A program made the translations under genes and the position numbers. 64,000 bases of DNA from Burkholderiales bacterium (lineage in GTDB: Bacteria; Pseudomonadota; Gammaproteobacteria; Burkholderiales; SG8-39): the NCBI GenBank assembly GCA_027493935.1, contig JAOSJV010000010.1, positions 62,001 to 126,000 of the forward strand, given 5' to 3'. Below the pieces are notes generated by a model. The model was not told where the DNA came from, searched no databases, and saw nothing but the letters and a program-made list of their open reading frames with translations. Shown here piece by piece: positions 22,219 to 31,202 of the stretch. How positions within the stretch are numbered: the stretch's first letter is position 1; every line of letters begins with the position of its first letter.

Positions 22219-22674
22219 CGCGCTCGGGCTTGGCCCAGCGCTCCGCGGCGGTGTCGTCGGATCCGCGCGCCTCGACCCAGCGGGCGCCTTGCGGCGTCTG
22301 CTCCTTCTTCCAGAACGGCGCGCGCGTCTTCAAATAGTCCATGATGAACTCGCACGCGGCGAACGCCTCGCCGCGATGCTCGCCGGCCACGATCACGAGC
22401 ACGATCTGATCGAGCGGCTTCAGCTCGCCCACGCGATGCACCACGGTCGCGTCGATGATGCGCCAGCGCGAGCGCGCCTCCGCAACGATCTCCGCCAGTG
22501 CACGCTCGGTCATGCCCGGATAGTGCTCGAGGACGAGCGTCGCCACCCGACCGCCCTCGTTCACGTCGCGCACCGTGCCGATGAAGCTCGCGACCCCCCG
22601 ACCTTCGGGTTCGCCGCGCGCAGCGCGGCGATCTCGCGCGCGATGTCGAAGTCTTCGGTCTGCACCCGCACCAT
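22208..22674 (-). CDS. moaE: Molybdopterin synthase catalytic subunit MoaE (frameshifted)
   Basis: About 155 residues. The N-terminus MVRVQTEDFDIAREI leads to a C6 run (plus strand 22595-22600) where one base is missing; restoring it gives KVGGVASFIGTVRDVNEGG. The catalytic region has HRVGELKPLDQIVLVIV and APFWKKE with the essential Lys. With MoaD it inserts the dithiolene sulfurs into precursor Z. Four bases separate it from moaD; its 3' end overlaps crcB. Confidence 0.92.
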
Positions 22675-22678
22675 CGCC

Positions 22679-22933
22679 TCAGCCTCCCGTGACCGGCGGA
22701 AAGAACGCGATCTCGTCACCCGCGCGCACGGGCGTGTCCGCTGCGGCCATCTGCTGGTTCACCGCGACGCGCACCGCCCGCCCTTGGGCGAGCGCGCCCT
22801 GCCACGCCCCGCCGCGCTTCATCAAGTGCGCGCGCAGGGACGCCACGGTGTCCACGCCCCCAGGCAACGCGATCTCCTCGGACGATCGACCGAGATCCTC
22901 GCGCAGCCTAGCGAAGTAGAGCACCTTGATCAT
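22679..22933 (-). CDS. moaD: Molybdopterin synthase sulfur carrier MoaD
   Basis: An 84-residue ubiquitin-fold protein. It begins MIKVLYFARLREDLG and ends with the diagnostic Gly-Gly (FFPPVTGG), the site of C-terminal thiocarboxylation. It sits between moeA and moaE on the same strand, the standard neighbourhood for molybdopterin synthase. Confidence 0.95.
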   Translation of the reverse strand: MIKVLYFARLREDLGRSSEEIALPGGVDTVASLRAHLMKRGGAWQGALAQGRAVRVAVNQQMAAADTPVRAGDEIAFFPPVTGG

Positions 22934-22976
22934 CGACTGCCGGTCCGCCATGCGGCCTGGTACGTCCTTCGCGCAA

Positions 22977-24182
22977 TCACCCGAGCAGCGCCGCGAGCGG
23001 CAGGAACTGCACCGTGTCGCCGCGCGCGATCGGATGCCGCTCCGGGTTGTCCACAAAGCCGTCGGCCCACACCGCCGAGGTCAGCACCGCCGAGCCCTGG
23101 TTGGGGTAGAGATCCAGTCCACCGCCCGCGTTCAATTTTACGCGCAGGAACTCGCGGCGCGCATCGGGTTTCGGCCAGTCGAAATCGGCCCGCAGCGGCA
23201 GGGTCTGCGGCTCGACGTCGGCGACACCCTGGGCGCGAAGGATGAAAGGTCGCACGAACACGAGCGCGGTGACGAAGAGCGACACCGGGTTGCCCGGCAA
23301 GCCGATGAACGCCGCGCCGCCGACGCGCCCGAACGCGAGCGGCTTGCCCGGCTTGACCGCGATCTTCCACATCTCGAGCCGGCCCTCGGCCTCGACCGCG
23401 GACTTGACGTGGTCTTCCTCGCCCACCGACATGCCGCCGCTGGTGACGATCAGATCGGCTAACGCCGCGGCGCGCCGGAACGCCTCGCGCGTCGCGTCGG
23501 GCGAGTCGGGCACGATGCCGAGGTCCACGACCTCGCAGCCGAGCCGCTGCAGGATCCCGGTGATCGTGAACCGGTTCGAGTTGTAGATCGCGCCTTGGGG
23601 GAGCGGCTCGCCCGGCATGACGAGCTCGTTGCCGGTGAAGAACACCGCCACCCGCAGCCGCCGGTACACCGGCAGCTGCGCGAGCCCGACCGAGGCAGCG
23701 AGGCCGCACGCCTGCGGCGTCAGGCGGGCGCCGCGGGCGAGGATGCGGCTCCCGGCCCGGATGTCCTCGCCCGCGCGGCGGATCCATTCGCCGGTGCGCG
23801 GCTTGTGGCGCACGACCACCTGGTCGCCCTCGACGCCGCACATTTCCTGCATCACGACCGCGTCCGCGCCGGGCGGCAGCGGCGCGCCGGTGAAAATGCG
23901 CGCCGCGGTGCCCGGCGCGAGCGGCGCGCCGATGGTGCCGGCGGCGATCCGCTGTGCGATCGCGAGTCGCGCCTCCCCGCTCGCGCAGTCCGCGACGCGC
24001 ACCGCATAGCCGTCCATCGACGTGTTGTCGAGTGGCGGCACTTCGACGGTCGAGAACTGGTCGGCCGCGAGCACGCGGCCGGTGGCGGCGAGCGTCGCGA
24101 CCGACTCGGTCTCGGCGAGCGGCGTGGCGCCCGCGAGCAGCGCCGCGCGCGCCTCGTCGACGGTGAGCATTCCCATGTTCAT
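22977..24182 (-). CDS. moeA: Molybdopterin molybdenumtransferase MoeA, copy 1
   Basis: A 401-residue MoeA. Landmarks are PPLDNTSMDGYAVR, TGAPLPPGADAVVMQE, AVFFTGNELVMPGEPL, VTSGGMSVGEEDHVK, and GLPGNPVS. The usual GDEL is GNEL here (Asp to Asn) while the adjacent Glu is kept. MoeA inserts molybdate (or tungstate) into adenylylated molybdopterin. The ATG overlaps the mobB stop (ATGA). A second, divergent moeA is encoded at 55663-56928; two MoeA proteins in one genome can mean separate Mo and W routes, which is inference here. Confidence 0.94.
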   Translation of the reverse strand: MNMGMLTVDEARAALLAGATPLAETESVATLAATGRVLAADQFSTVEVPPLDNTSMDGYAVRVADCASGEARLAIAQRIAAGTIGAPLAPGTAARIFTGAPLPPGADAVVMQEMCGVEGDQVVVRHKPRTGEWIRRAGEDIRAGSRILARGARLTPQACGLAASVGLAQLPVYRRLRVAVFFTGNELVMPGEPLPQGAIYNSNRFTITGILQRLGCEVVDLGIVPDSPDATREAFRRAAALADLIVTSGGMSVGEEDHVKSAVEAEGRLEMWKIAVKPGKPLAFGRVGGAAFIGLPGNPVSLFVTALVFVRPFILRAQGVADVEPQTLPLRADFDWPKPDARREFLRVKLNAGGGLDLYPNQGSAVLTSAVWADGFVDNPERHPIARGDTVQFLPLAALLG

Positions 24183-24674
24183 CCCACCCGGTTGTATCTC
24201 AGCACGAAGGCGGCGATGGCGTCGTGGTCGTTCAGGTCGAACTGCGGCAGCCTGGTCTCGACCGGCACATCCGAGGCGACCGCAACGATGTGCCCGTCTT
24301 CCGGAAACAGCATCGGCTTGCCGTTCGCCTCGCGGTAGATCTCGAGCTTCGGTATCGCGTAGCGCTTGCAGCCCCTCGACGAGCAGCAGATCGCAGGGCG
24401 CCATCCGCGCGATCTGGTCCTCGAGCGAGGGCTCCTCTTCCCCGCGCAGCTCGTGCATCAGCGCCCAGCGCCGCCCCGAGGACACGAGCACCTCGCGGCA
24501 GCCCGCCGCGCGATGGCGGTACGAGTCCTTGCCCGGCTGGTCGACGTCGAAGCTGTGATGCGCGTGCTTGATCAGCGACACCTTCACCCCCCGCGCGACG
24601 AACCGGGGAATGATCTGCTCGATGAGCGTCGTCTTGCCGCTGCCGGACCAGCCGGCGAAACCGAACACCTTCAT
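24179..24674 (-). CDS. mobB: Molybdopterin-guanine dinucleotide biosynthesis adaptor MobB (frameshifted)
   Basis: About 164 residues. The P-loop is AGWSGSGKTTL at the N-terminus, followed by IKHAHHSFDVDQPGKDSYRH typical of MobB. An extra base in the C4 run at 24372-24375 (plus strand) breaks the frame after CDLLLVEG; removing it yields CKRYAIPKLEIYREANGKPM and a stop overlapping moeA. MobB binds GTP and assists MobA in forming the guanine dinucleotide cofactor. It is the first gene of a mobB-moeA-moaD-moaE-crcB run. Confidence 0.9.
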
Positions 24675-24752
24675 CCGTGCGCCGCGTCGCCGCTCGGGCG
24701 GCGCGCCCGCGTCGGCACCCTGTGCCCTGTGATTGGCTGAGCCGGATTCTAT

Positions 24753-24766
24753 CCCGGATTTCCGGG
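24753..24766 (+). terminator. Small hairpin between mobB and the sensor kinase gene
   Basis: CCCGG-ATTT-CCGGG (24753-24766) is a compact stem-loop about 90 bases after the kinase stop (minus strand). A TAGAAT (-10-like, minus strand, 24751-24746) overlaps its edge and could serve mobB. Both readings are weak. Confidence 0.3.
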
Positions 24767-24857
24767 GCAGCCGCTCCGGCGCCCGCCGCCGGGCCAGGTC
24801 CACGCACCGCGAAAGCCCTCGCGCGCGGCACGGGCGGCCGCCGGTACCGCAGGGCGG

Positions 24858-26870
24858 CTATGCCGCACGGAACTCCGGTTCGCTCAGCAGCCAGACGGTG
24901 AACGTCGCGCCGCGGCCCGGCTCGCTCGCCGCCGTGATCCGGCCGCCGTAGCGGTCGACCAGCGCGTAGGAGATCGACAGCCCGAGGCCGGTACCCTCGC
25001 GCCGTTTCGTCGTGAAGAACGGATCGAAGATCCGCGGCAGGTCCTCGGCGCGGATGCCGGCACCGGTGTCGCAGACCTCGACGCGCACGCCGCGGCCGTC
25101 CCAATCGGCGGCCGAGAGCGTGAGCGTCCCGCCGGCGGGCATCGCGTGCACGGCGTTCACGATCAGGTTCACCAGCACCTGCTGCAGCTCGGAGCGCGAG
25201 AAGCGCACCGCGCGTGTCGCCGCGAGGTCCTGGACGACCTCGATGCCGCTCTTGGCGAGCATGTGACGCACCAGGACCAGGCAGTCGCCGACGATCGCAT
25301 TTACATCGACGTCCTCGACGTACCCGGCGTACGCCTCCGGGCGCGCGAACTGCAGCAGCTTGGTCACGATCAGCCGTACGCGGTCGATCTGCTCGTCGAG
25401 CAGCCGCACCTCCTGCCGCACCGGCGCCAGCGCGGGCCCGAGCTCCGCGCGGATCAGGTCGAGGTTGCCCTGCATGACCGCGATCGGGTTGTTGATCTCG
25501 TGCGCCACGCCGGCGGTGAGCTCGCCGATCGCGGCGAGCTTTTCCGACATCACCAGCTGCCGCTGGGCATCGACGAGCGAGCGGTTCGCGTCCTCGAGCT
25601 GATTCGTGCGCTCGGCGACCTTGGCGTCGAGCTCGTCGGCGAAACGGCGCAGCTCGGCGTTCTTCGCCTGCAGCGAGTCGAGCAGCCGATCGAAGTGGCG
25701 CGCGAGCTCGCCGATCTCGTCGCGGCTCCGCACCTCGCCGACGCGCGCGCGGGCGTCGCCGGCTGCGACCGCGCTCATCGCCGTGCTCATGCGCTCGAGC
25801 GGCGCGAAGATCGCGCGCGCCATGCGCATGAAGAGCACGCTCGCACCGGCGGTGAGCAGGCCGAAGAGCGCGAGCACGAGCCCGAGCGCGCTCCACTTGG
25901 CCGCGCGCAGCGGGCTCTCGAGAAACCCGACGTAGAGCATCCCGACCCGCCGGTCGAGGCTGTCGTAGAGCGGCTGATAGCTCGAAACGAACCAGTCGTT
26001 CACGACGAACGCGGTGTCGGCCCAGACCCGACCCTCGCCGAGCACCTGGTCGCGCACGGGCAGCGAGACGCGCGTGCCGAGGGCACGCTCGCCCTCGAAC
26101 ATGCGCACGTTCGTGGCGATGCGCACGTCGTCCAGGACGAGCGTGGCGGTGCCGCGGCTGCCGAGCGGCAGCGAGCCCTCGCGGTACACGATCTCGTTGA
26201 TGCGGTCGACGAATTCGAGGTTGCCGTTCAGGAGCAGTCCGCCCTCGACTACGGCGAGGACCGCCCCGCCAGGACCGAGCACCGGGCTCGCCGCGTGGAT
26301 CAGCAGGCCGCGCCGCTCCTCGGTCTTGGCGTCGGCTGCAGCGGCCGGCGTGTGCACCACCGGCAGATACGCGCGCCGCGCCAGCGCCGGATCGATCCCG
26401 GCGAGCTGCTCCGCGGTGAAGACGTCGACGCCGGCGAGCGCCTTGCCGCCGATCGCGCTGCGCACGACGGGCCAGAATGCCCTCGGCCCGGCGCCGGTCC
26501 GCGCGCCGGCGGGCGCGCGGACCTCGCCGCGCGCGTCGAGCAGGTGCAGGAAATCGGCGCCGATGCGCTGCCGCTCCGCGTCGAGCAGCTTGTCGATCGC
26601 ATCCGGGCGACCGAGCGCGGCGCCGAGGCGGCTCGAATCCGCGAACGCGGCCACCCCTCGGCCGTAGCTCTCGACGACTCGCTCGAAGTACTGGTTGGCG
26701 ATCGCGAGGTCACTGCGAACCTTGTACTCGAGCAGGCGGTCGTAGTAGCTCTCGGCCCAGTAGAGGACGAGCCCGCCGAGCGCCGGCAGCGCGACGACGA
26801 TCGGCGACAGCACGATCACCAGCAGCTTGAAGCGGACCGACGACGAGCCGGTGAGCAGACGGTCCAGCAT
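24858..26870 (-). CDS. Membrane sensor histidine kinase with periplasmic Cache-like domain
   Basis: A 670-residue kinase. TM1 spans residues about 14-36 (LLVIVLSPIVVALPALGGLV), a roughly 290-residue periplasmic sensor follows, and TM2 is near 326-348. Next come a HAMP linker, a coiled coil (LDAKVAERTNQLEDANRSL), the H-box GVAHEINNP, and an ATPase domain with N, G1 (DTGAGI) and G2 (GTGLGLSISYAL) boxes. The large sensor resembles double-Cache folds that bind small anions or organic acids. It is 22 bases downstream of an NtrC-type regulator, forming a pair embedded among molybdate/tungstate genes. Confidence 0.92.
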   Translation of the reverse strand: MLDRLLTGSSSVRFKLLVIVLSPIVVALPALGGLVLYWAESYYDRLLEYKVRSDLAIANQYFERVVESYGRGVAAFADSSRLGAALGRPDAIDKLLDAERQRIGADFLHLLDARGEVRAPAGARTGAGPRAFWPVVRSAIGGKALAGVDVFTAEQLAGIDPALARRAYLPVVHTPAAAADAKTEERRGLLIHAASPVLGPGGAVLAVVEGGLLLNGNLEFVDRINEIVYREGSLPLGSRGTATLVLDDVRIATNVRMFEGERALGTRVSLPVRDQVLGEGRVWADTAFVVNDWFVSSYQPLYDSLDRRVGMLYVGFLESPLRAAKWSALGLVLALFGLLTAGASVLFMRMARAIFAPLERMSTAMSAVAAGDARARVGEVRSRDEIGELARHFDRLLDSLQAKNAELRRFADELDAKVAERTNQLEDANRSLVDAQRQLVMSEKLAAIGELTAGVAHEINNPIAVMQGNLDLIRAELGPALAPVRQEVRLLDEQIDRVRLIVTKLLQFARPEAYAGYVEDVDVNAIVGDCLVLVRHMLAKSGIEVVQDLAATRAVRFSRSELQQVLVNLIVNAVHAMPAGGTLTLSAADWDGRGVRVEVCDTGAGIRAEDLPRIFDPFFTTKRREGTGLGLSISYALVDRYGGRITAASEPGRGATFTVWLLSEPEFRAA

Positions 26871-26892
26871 GGCGCGCGCCGCGCGCTCGAGG

Positions 26893-28302
26893 TCAGGCGC
26901 CCGCGATTGCCCAGAGCGCGCACTTGCGCTCGAGCGTCTTGCGCGAGATGCCGAGGCGGCGCGCCGCTTCCGACTTGTTGCCGCTCGCCGCGGCGAGCAC
27001 GGCGAGGATGTGGCGGCGCTCGATCTCGGCGAGCCGCTCGCCGTCGCTCGCCGCGCCGCTGCGCTCGGCGGACTCGTCGGCCTCGCGCTCGAGGGCGTCG
27101 AGCGGGTAGTGGCCGAGGATGAGCGAGCGCTCGACGAAATTACGCAGCTCGCGCGCGTTGCCCGGCCAATCGTAGCCGCGCAGCGCCTGCATCACCTCCG
27201 GATACAGCGGCAGCGGCGGTACCGCGAGGTGCGCCGCGAGCTGCAGCATGAAATGACGCACGAGCGCCGGGATGTCTTCCGGCCGCTCGCGCAGCGGCGG
27301 GATGCGCAGCGTGAGGACGTCGAGCCGGTAGAAGAGATCCTGGCGGAAGCGGCCTGCCGCAACCTCCGCGGCCAGGTCACGGTTGCTCGCCGCGACGATG
27401 CGCACGTCGACCGGGATCTCGCGGTTCGATCCCACCGGCCGGATCCGTCGGTCCTCGAGCACGCGCAGGAGCTTGGTCTGGATCGCCGCCGGCAGCTCGG
27501 AGATCTCGTCGAGGAACAGGGTGCCGCCCTGCGCGTAGTAGAACAGGCCGTTACGCGAGTCGGTCGCGCCGGTGAACGCGCCGCGCACGTGGCCGAACAG
27601 CTCCGACTCGATCAGCTCGGGCGAGATCGCGGCGCAGTTGACCGGCACGAAGGGCCGTGCGGCGCGGGTCGAATGTTCGTGCAGCGCGCGTGCCGCGACT
27701 TCCTTGCCGACGCCGGACTCGCCGAGGATCAGCACGGTGCTCGGCGCGGCGGCGAGGCGGCGGATCATCGCGCGCAGCTCGGCTGCCCGATCGGAATCGC
27801 CGATCAGCCCTTCCACGCCGCCGCTCTCGGCGAGCGCACGCCGCAGCACGTAGTTCTCCCGCGCGAGCCGCGCCCGGTCGAAGCACCGCTTCACCGCCGC
27901 GAGCATCTGGTCGATCCGGAACGGCTTCAGCAGGAAGTCCGATGCGCCCGCGCGCAGCGCGCGGATCGCCGTGTCCATGTCCGCGAACGCGGTGATCAGG
28001 ATCACGTCGCCCGGGAACCCGCCCGAGCGCAGCTCGGCGAGCCAGTCGACCCCCGACTTGCCCGGCAGCGCGATGTCGAGGACGATCAGGTCGAAGTGGT
28101 ACCGGCTGACGAGCTCGGCGGCCTGCTCGGCGCTCGCCGCCTGCTCGACCAGCCCGCAGCGCGGCGCGAGCGCGCGCGCGAGAAAGCTGCGCATGCCCTC
28201 CTCGTCATCGACGATCAGGGTCGAGTGCTGCAGCCACGGTCCGAACGCATCCGTTTCGGCCGGACCCGCCGGCTCGATGGCCCGGGCTTGCGCTACCGTC
28301 AA
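26893..28302 (-). CDS. Sigma-54-dependent NtrC-family response regulator
   Basis: 469 residues. The receiver domain (about 28-140) has the phospho-acceptor Asp in [15 protein letters not shown]. The AAA+ domain has Walker [15 protein letters not shown], the sigma-54 contact loop GAFTGA, and Walker [14 protein letters not shown]. The C-terminal Fis-type HTH is [17 protein letters not shown]. It activates sigma-54 promoters when phosphorylated by the adjacent kinase. Lying between a MOT1-type transporter and mobB, its likely targets are molybdate/tungstate genes; a sigma-54-like promoter is visible at 32689-32704. Confidence 0.94.
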   Translation of the reverse strand: MTVAQARAIEPAGPAETDAFGPWLQHSTLIVDDEEGMRSFLARALAPRCGLVEQAASAEQAAELVSRYHFDLIVLDIALPGKSGVDWLAELRSGGFPGDVILITAFADMDTAIRALRAGASDFLLKPFRIDQMLAAVKRCFDRARLARENYVLRRALAESGGVEGLIGDSDRAAELRAMIRRLAAAPSTVLILGESGVGKEVAARALHEHSTRAARPFVPVNCAAISPELIESELFGHVRGAFTGATDSRNGLFYYAQGGTLFLDEISELPAAIQTKLLRVLEDRRIRPVGSNREIPVDVRIVAASNRDLAAEVAAGRFRQDLFYRLDVLTLRIPPLRERPEDIPALVRHFMLQLAAHLAVPPLPLYPEVMQALRGYDWPGNARELRNFVERSLILGHYPLDALEREADESAERSGAASDGERLAEIERRHILAVLAAASGNKSEAARRLGISRKTLERKCALWAIAGA

Positions 28303-28371
28303 ACACCGCTCCTGTGGAACAGCAAGATCGGGCCATTCTAAAGGATCGGGGCTCGCCGGGGCGTCCGGCCG

Positions 28372-28390
28372 CCGCGGGCAGCCCCCGCGG
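28372..28390 (-). terminator. GC-rich hairpin after the MOT1 gene
   Basis: CCGCGGG (28372-28378) pairs with CCCGCGG (28384-28390) around a 5-base loop, 8 bases past the MOT1-type transporter stop on the minus strand and upstream of the response regulator gene. There is no T tract. It may attenuate read-through between transporter and regulator genes. Confidence 0.4.
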
Positions 28391-28398
28391 TGTACCGG

Positions 28399-29571
28399 TC
28401 ACCGGGGCCGGGACGCGCGGCGCAGGACCCAGATCGCGACCACCCCGAAGACGCATGCGGCGCCGGCATTCCAGACGGCGACCGCCGCCGTTGCGAGCAT
28501 TACGAGGCGCTCGCCCCGGGCGCGCCCCCAGACACGCGGCCCGGACGCGAGCTGCGCGCCGGCAAGGAAGAGCACCGCCCCGAGCATCGGGGTCGGAAAC
28601 AGCTGCAGCACGACCTGGATCGAGCCGCCGAGGCCGGTGCCGAGCGCGAGCAGCACCGCGCCGATGATCACGGTCGCACCGCCGGTGCGCGCGCCGAACC
28701 GGACGTGCGCGGCGAGCCCGCCCGCGCCGTGGCACATCGGCACGCCACCGATCAGCCCGCCCGCGAGGTTAATGACGCCGGTCGAGAGCGCGATCCGGCG
28801 CTCGCTCACCGGCCGGTCCGGGAACACGCGGTTGCTCTCGCCGGTCACCGCGACGACCGCGTTGCCGAGCGTGAGCGGCACCTGTGGCAGCGCGACGAAC
28901 AGCGCGCCGAGGACGAGATCCTGCAGCGTGATCGCGCCCACCACGAACGCCGGAAGCTCGAGCACGGGCTCGAGCGCGCGCAGGTCGCCGGCGAGCTCCG
29001 GGCGCTGGACGAGCGCGACCGCGGCGCCGGCCGCGAGGACGACGAGCATCGCCGGCACCTTCCGCTGGGCGAGCAGCGCGAGCGTGGCCGCGAGCGTGAC
29101 CGTCCCGAGCACCCAGCCCGACGCGATCATCGCGAGGCCGTCCAGCATGAACGCGACGCCCAGCCCCACGACGACCCCGGCGATCACGGAAGGGCTCAGC
29201 AGCGCAGCGACCCGCTGCGCCGCCCCGCTCAGCCCGAGCACAAGCCAGATCGCGCCGGTCACCAGCGTCGCCGCGAACACCGCTTCCGGCGTCAGCGCGA
29301 GCGCGGCCGCCTGCGTCGCTACGACCGCGCCGGCCGCTTTCATCGGCTGCACCGGGATCGGCGTGCGGTACACGATCCCGGTCGCGATGAGCGCGATCCC
29401 GAACGCGCACAGCATGCCCGTCGCCGGCACGGCGCCGACGGTCACGTACGCGATCAGAAACGGGACCAGCGTGCCGAGATCGCCGAACGCGCCGGCCCAC
29501 TCCATCCGGTCGAAGCGCAGTGCCCGCTCCGCCGCGGGCGACGGCGCGACGCGCTCCGGCGCGATCGGCAT
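28399..29571 (-). CDS. MOT1-type molybdate (sulfate/molybdate-family) transporter
   Basis: A 390-residue polytopic membrane protein with about ten hydrophobic segments. Landmarks of the MOT1/SulP-related family are GAFGDLGTLVPFLIAYV near the N-terminus, TGIVYRTPIPVQPMKA, LPQVPLTLGNAVVA and GGVPMCHGAGGLAAHVRFG. Plant and bacterial MOT1 proteins carry molybdate with high affinity and lack the STAS domain, as here. It follows modA by 15 bases on the same strand. This gives a third oxyanion uptake component beside TupABC and ModA. Confidence 0.9.
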   Translation of the reverse strand: MPIAPERVAPSPAAERALRFDRMEWAGAFGDLGTLVPFLIAYVTVGAVPATGMLCAFGIALIATGIVYRTPIPVQPMKAAGAVVATQAAALALTPEAVFAATLVTGAIWLVLGLSGAAQRVAALLSPSVIAGVVVGLGVAFMLDGLAMIASGWVLGTVTLAATLALLAQRKVPAMLVVLAAGAAVALVQRPELAGDLRALEPVLELPAFVVGAITLQDLVLGALFVALPQVPLTLGNAVVAVTGESNRVFPDRPVSERRIALSTGVINLAGGLIGGVPMCHGAGGLAAHVRFGARTGGATVIIGAVLLALGTGLGGSIQVVLQLFPTPMLGAVLFLAGAQLASGPRVWGRARGERLVMLATAAVAVWNAGAACVFGVVAIWVLRRASRPR

Positions 29572-29586
29572 GCTGCCGCCTTCGCG

Positions 29587-30381
29587 CTAGGGGATTCCCA
29601 CGGTGGCGAAGCCGTGACGGGCGAGGATCTCCTGACCGGGCTTCGAGAGCACGAAGTGCGCGAGATCGCGCGCGGCGGAACGGGCGCCTTTCATCACCGT
29701 CAGCCCGTAATCGGCACCCACGGCGAGCGACGCCGGGACCTGCACGATGCCGAGCGCCGCGTTCTCGTTCTTCGCCGCGAGCGCGTTGGTGCAGTAGGTG
29801 AGTAGGATGTCCGCATCGCCTCGTGCCACGTGCATGCCGTATACGCTGCGATCCTTCGGTGGCGGCGGCGAGTTCGGTCCGCCGGTCAGCTGGAGCGCCT
29901 TTGCGGAGAGGGTCTTCCCCGTCCCCGGGCGCAGCGCGTCGGCCTTGTCGAAGAGCTGGAATGCGTAATCGCCCGACGGATCGGCCTTCGGGGTCGACGT
30001 CCCGAGCTTCACCGCCGGATCGAGCATGCGCTCGAGCAGCGTGTCGGTCGTGACCGCCAGGCCGGGCGCGGTGAGCGCGCAGAGCCGGTTGCGGGCGAAG
30101 AGCCGCACCGGCTCCGCCTTGCCGGCCTTCGCGAGCGCCTCCGGATGCGCCATGTTGGCCGAGCCGAAGACCTCGGCGGGCTCGCCCTCGGCGATGCGCT
30201 TGCGCAGGAGGCCCGAAGGGCCGAACGTGCCGGCGACCGCGACGCCCGTCCTCTGCTGGAACGCCTGGCCGACCTCCGTAAGCGCGGCGCGCAGGCTGCC
30301 GGCCGCGTACAGCCTGACCGGGTCCTGCGCGCTCGCCGGCACGGCGATCAGCGCGGCCAACGCGAGGGCTGCGGCTCTCAT
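29587..30381 (-). CDS. modA: ModA-like molybdate-binding periplasmic protein
   Basis: 264 residues with a signal peptide (MRAAALALAALIAVPASA-Q). The binding-protein fold begins VRLYAAGSLRAALTEVGQAF, typical of ModA, then FGPSGLLRKRIAEGEPAEVF and LYCTNAL-like (ILLTYCTNALAA). It binds an oxyanion for ABC uptake. No modB or modC is nearby; its ATG overlaps the tupA stop, so it may deliver molybdate to the TupB/TupC permease. That sharing is inference. A proline run (PPPP) lies mid-protein. Confidence 0.85.
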   Translation of the reverse strand: MRAAALALAALIAVPASAQDPVRLYAAGSLRAALTEVGQAFQQRTGVAVAGTFGPSGLLRKRIAEGEPAEVFGSANMAHPEALAKAGKAEPVRLFARNRLCALTAPGLAVTTDTLLERMLDPAVKLGTSTPKADPSGDYAFQLFDKADALRPGTGKTLSAKALQLTGGPNSPPPPKDRSVYGMHVARGDADILLTYCTNALAAKNENAALGIVQVPASLAVGADYGLTVMKGARSAARDLAHFVLSKPGQEILARHGFATVGIP

Positions 30382-31202
30382 TTCTTCGCGTTCGGGAAGA
30401 ACAGCTGCTCGCCGTCGATCTTGAAGCCGGCGATCGCCTGCTGGCCCGCGTCGGAGATCACCCAGTCGACGAACGCCTGCCCCATGTCCTTCTTGACGTG
30501 CGGGTGCTTGGCGGGATTGACGAGCATCACGCCGTACTGGTTGAACAGGCGCTTGTCGCCCGCCACCGAGATCACCAGGTCGCCGCGGTTCTTGAACGAC
30601 AGCCAGGTGCCGCGATCGGTGAGCGCGTAGGCGTTCATGCCCGAGGCGGTGTTGAGCGTCGGCCCCATGCCCGAGCCGGTCTCGCGGTACCAGGGTCCCT
30701 TGTCCTTCGCGATGTCGACGCCGGCCTCCTTCCACAGCCGCACCTCGGCGAAATGCGTGCCGCTCTTGTCGCCGCGCGAGGCGAACGGCGCCTGCGCCGC
30801 CTTGATCTTCTGCAGCGCCGCGACGATGTCCTTGGTGCCGCCGACCTTGGCCGGATCGGATTTCGGTCCGGCCAGGACGAAGTCGTTGTACATCACCTCG
30901 AAGCGCTTCACGCCGAAGCCCTCGGCGACGAACTTCTCCTCGAGCGGCTTTGCGTGCACGAACACGACGTCGGCGTCGCCACGCCTGCCCATGTCGAGCG
31001 CCTGGCCGGTTCCGAGGGCGACCACGCGCACCTGGATGCCGGTCTTCTGCTCGAAGATCGGCAGGATGTGCTTGAAGAGGCCGGATTGCTCGGTCGAGGT
31101 GGTCGAGGCGACCGTGATGAACCCCTGCTGCGCGAAGGCCGGCGCGTGCGCGAGCAGCGCCGCGCCGAAAGCGGCAGCCAGGAATCTCCTGATCACGTCC
31201 AT
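30378..31202 (-). CDS. tupA: Tungstate-binding periplasmic protein TupA
   Basis: 274 residues with a signal peptide ending AFA-QQ. The family hallmark VASTTSTEQSGLFKHILPIF, then VVALGTGQALDMGRRGDADV with VFVHA, and later SRGDKSGTH, are diagnostic of TupA-type tungstate-binding proteins (SGTH contributes to oxyanion binding). It is encoded after tupB and tupC, with the start overlapping the tupC stop. TupA proteins bind tungstate far more tightly than molybdate. Confidence 0.94.
   Translation of the reverse strand: MDVIRRFLAAAFGAALLAHAPAFAQQGFITVASTTSTEQSGLFKHILPIFEQKTGIQVRVVALGTGQALDMGRRGDADVVFVHAKPLEEKFVAEGFGVKRFEVMYNDFVLAGPKSDPAKVGGTKDIVAALQKIKAAQAPFASRGDKSGTHFAEVRLWKEAGVDIAKDKGPWYRETGSGMGPTLNTASGMNAYALTDRGTWLSFKNRGDLVISVAGDKRLFNQYGVMLVNPAKHPHVKKDMGQAFVDWVISDAGQQAIAGFKIDGEQLFFPNAKK

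Noticed and set aside
22219..22300. Fluoride riboswitch upstream of crcB
   Set aside because: The region is the moaE coding sequence and I find no crcB-motif consensus.
24675..24857. Molybdenum-cofactor riboswitch before mobB
   Set aside because: The gap has only a short CCCGG hairpin; no extended Moco-RNA type structure is apparent.
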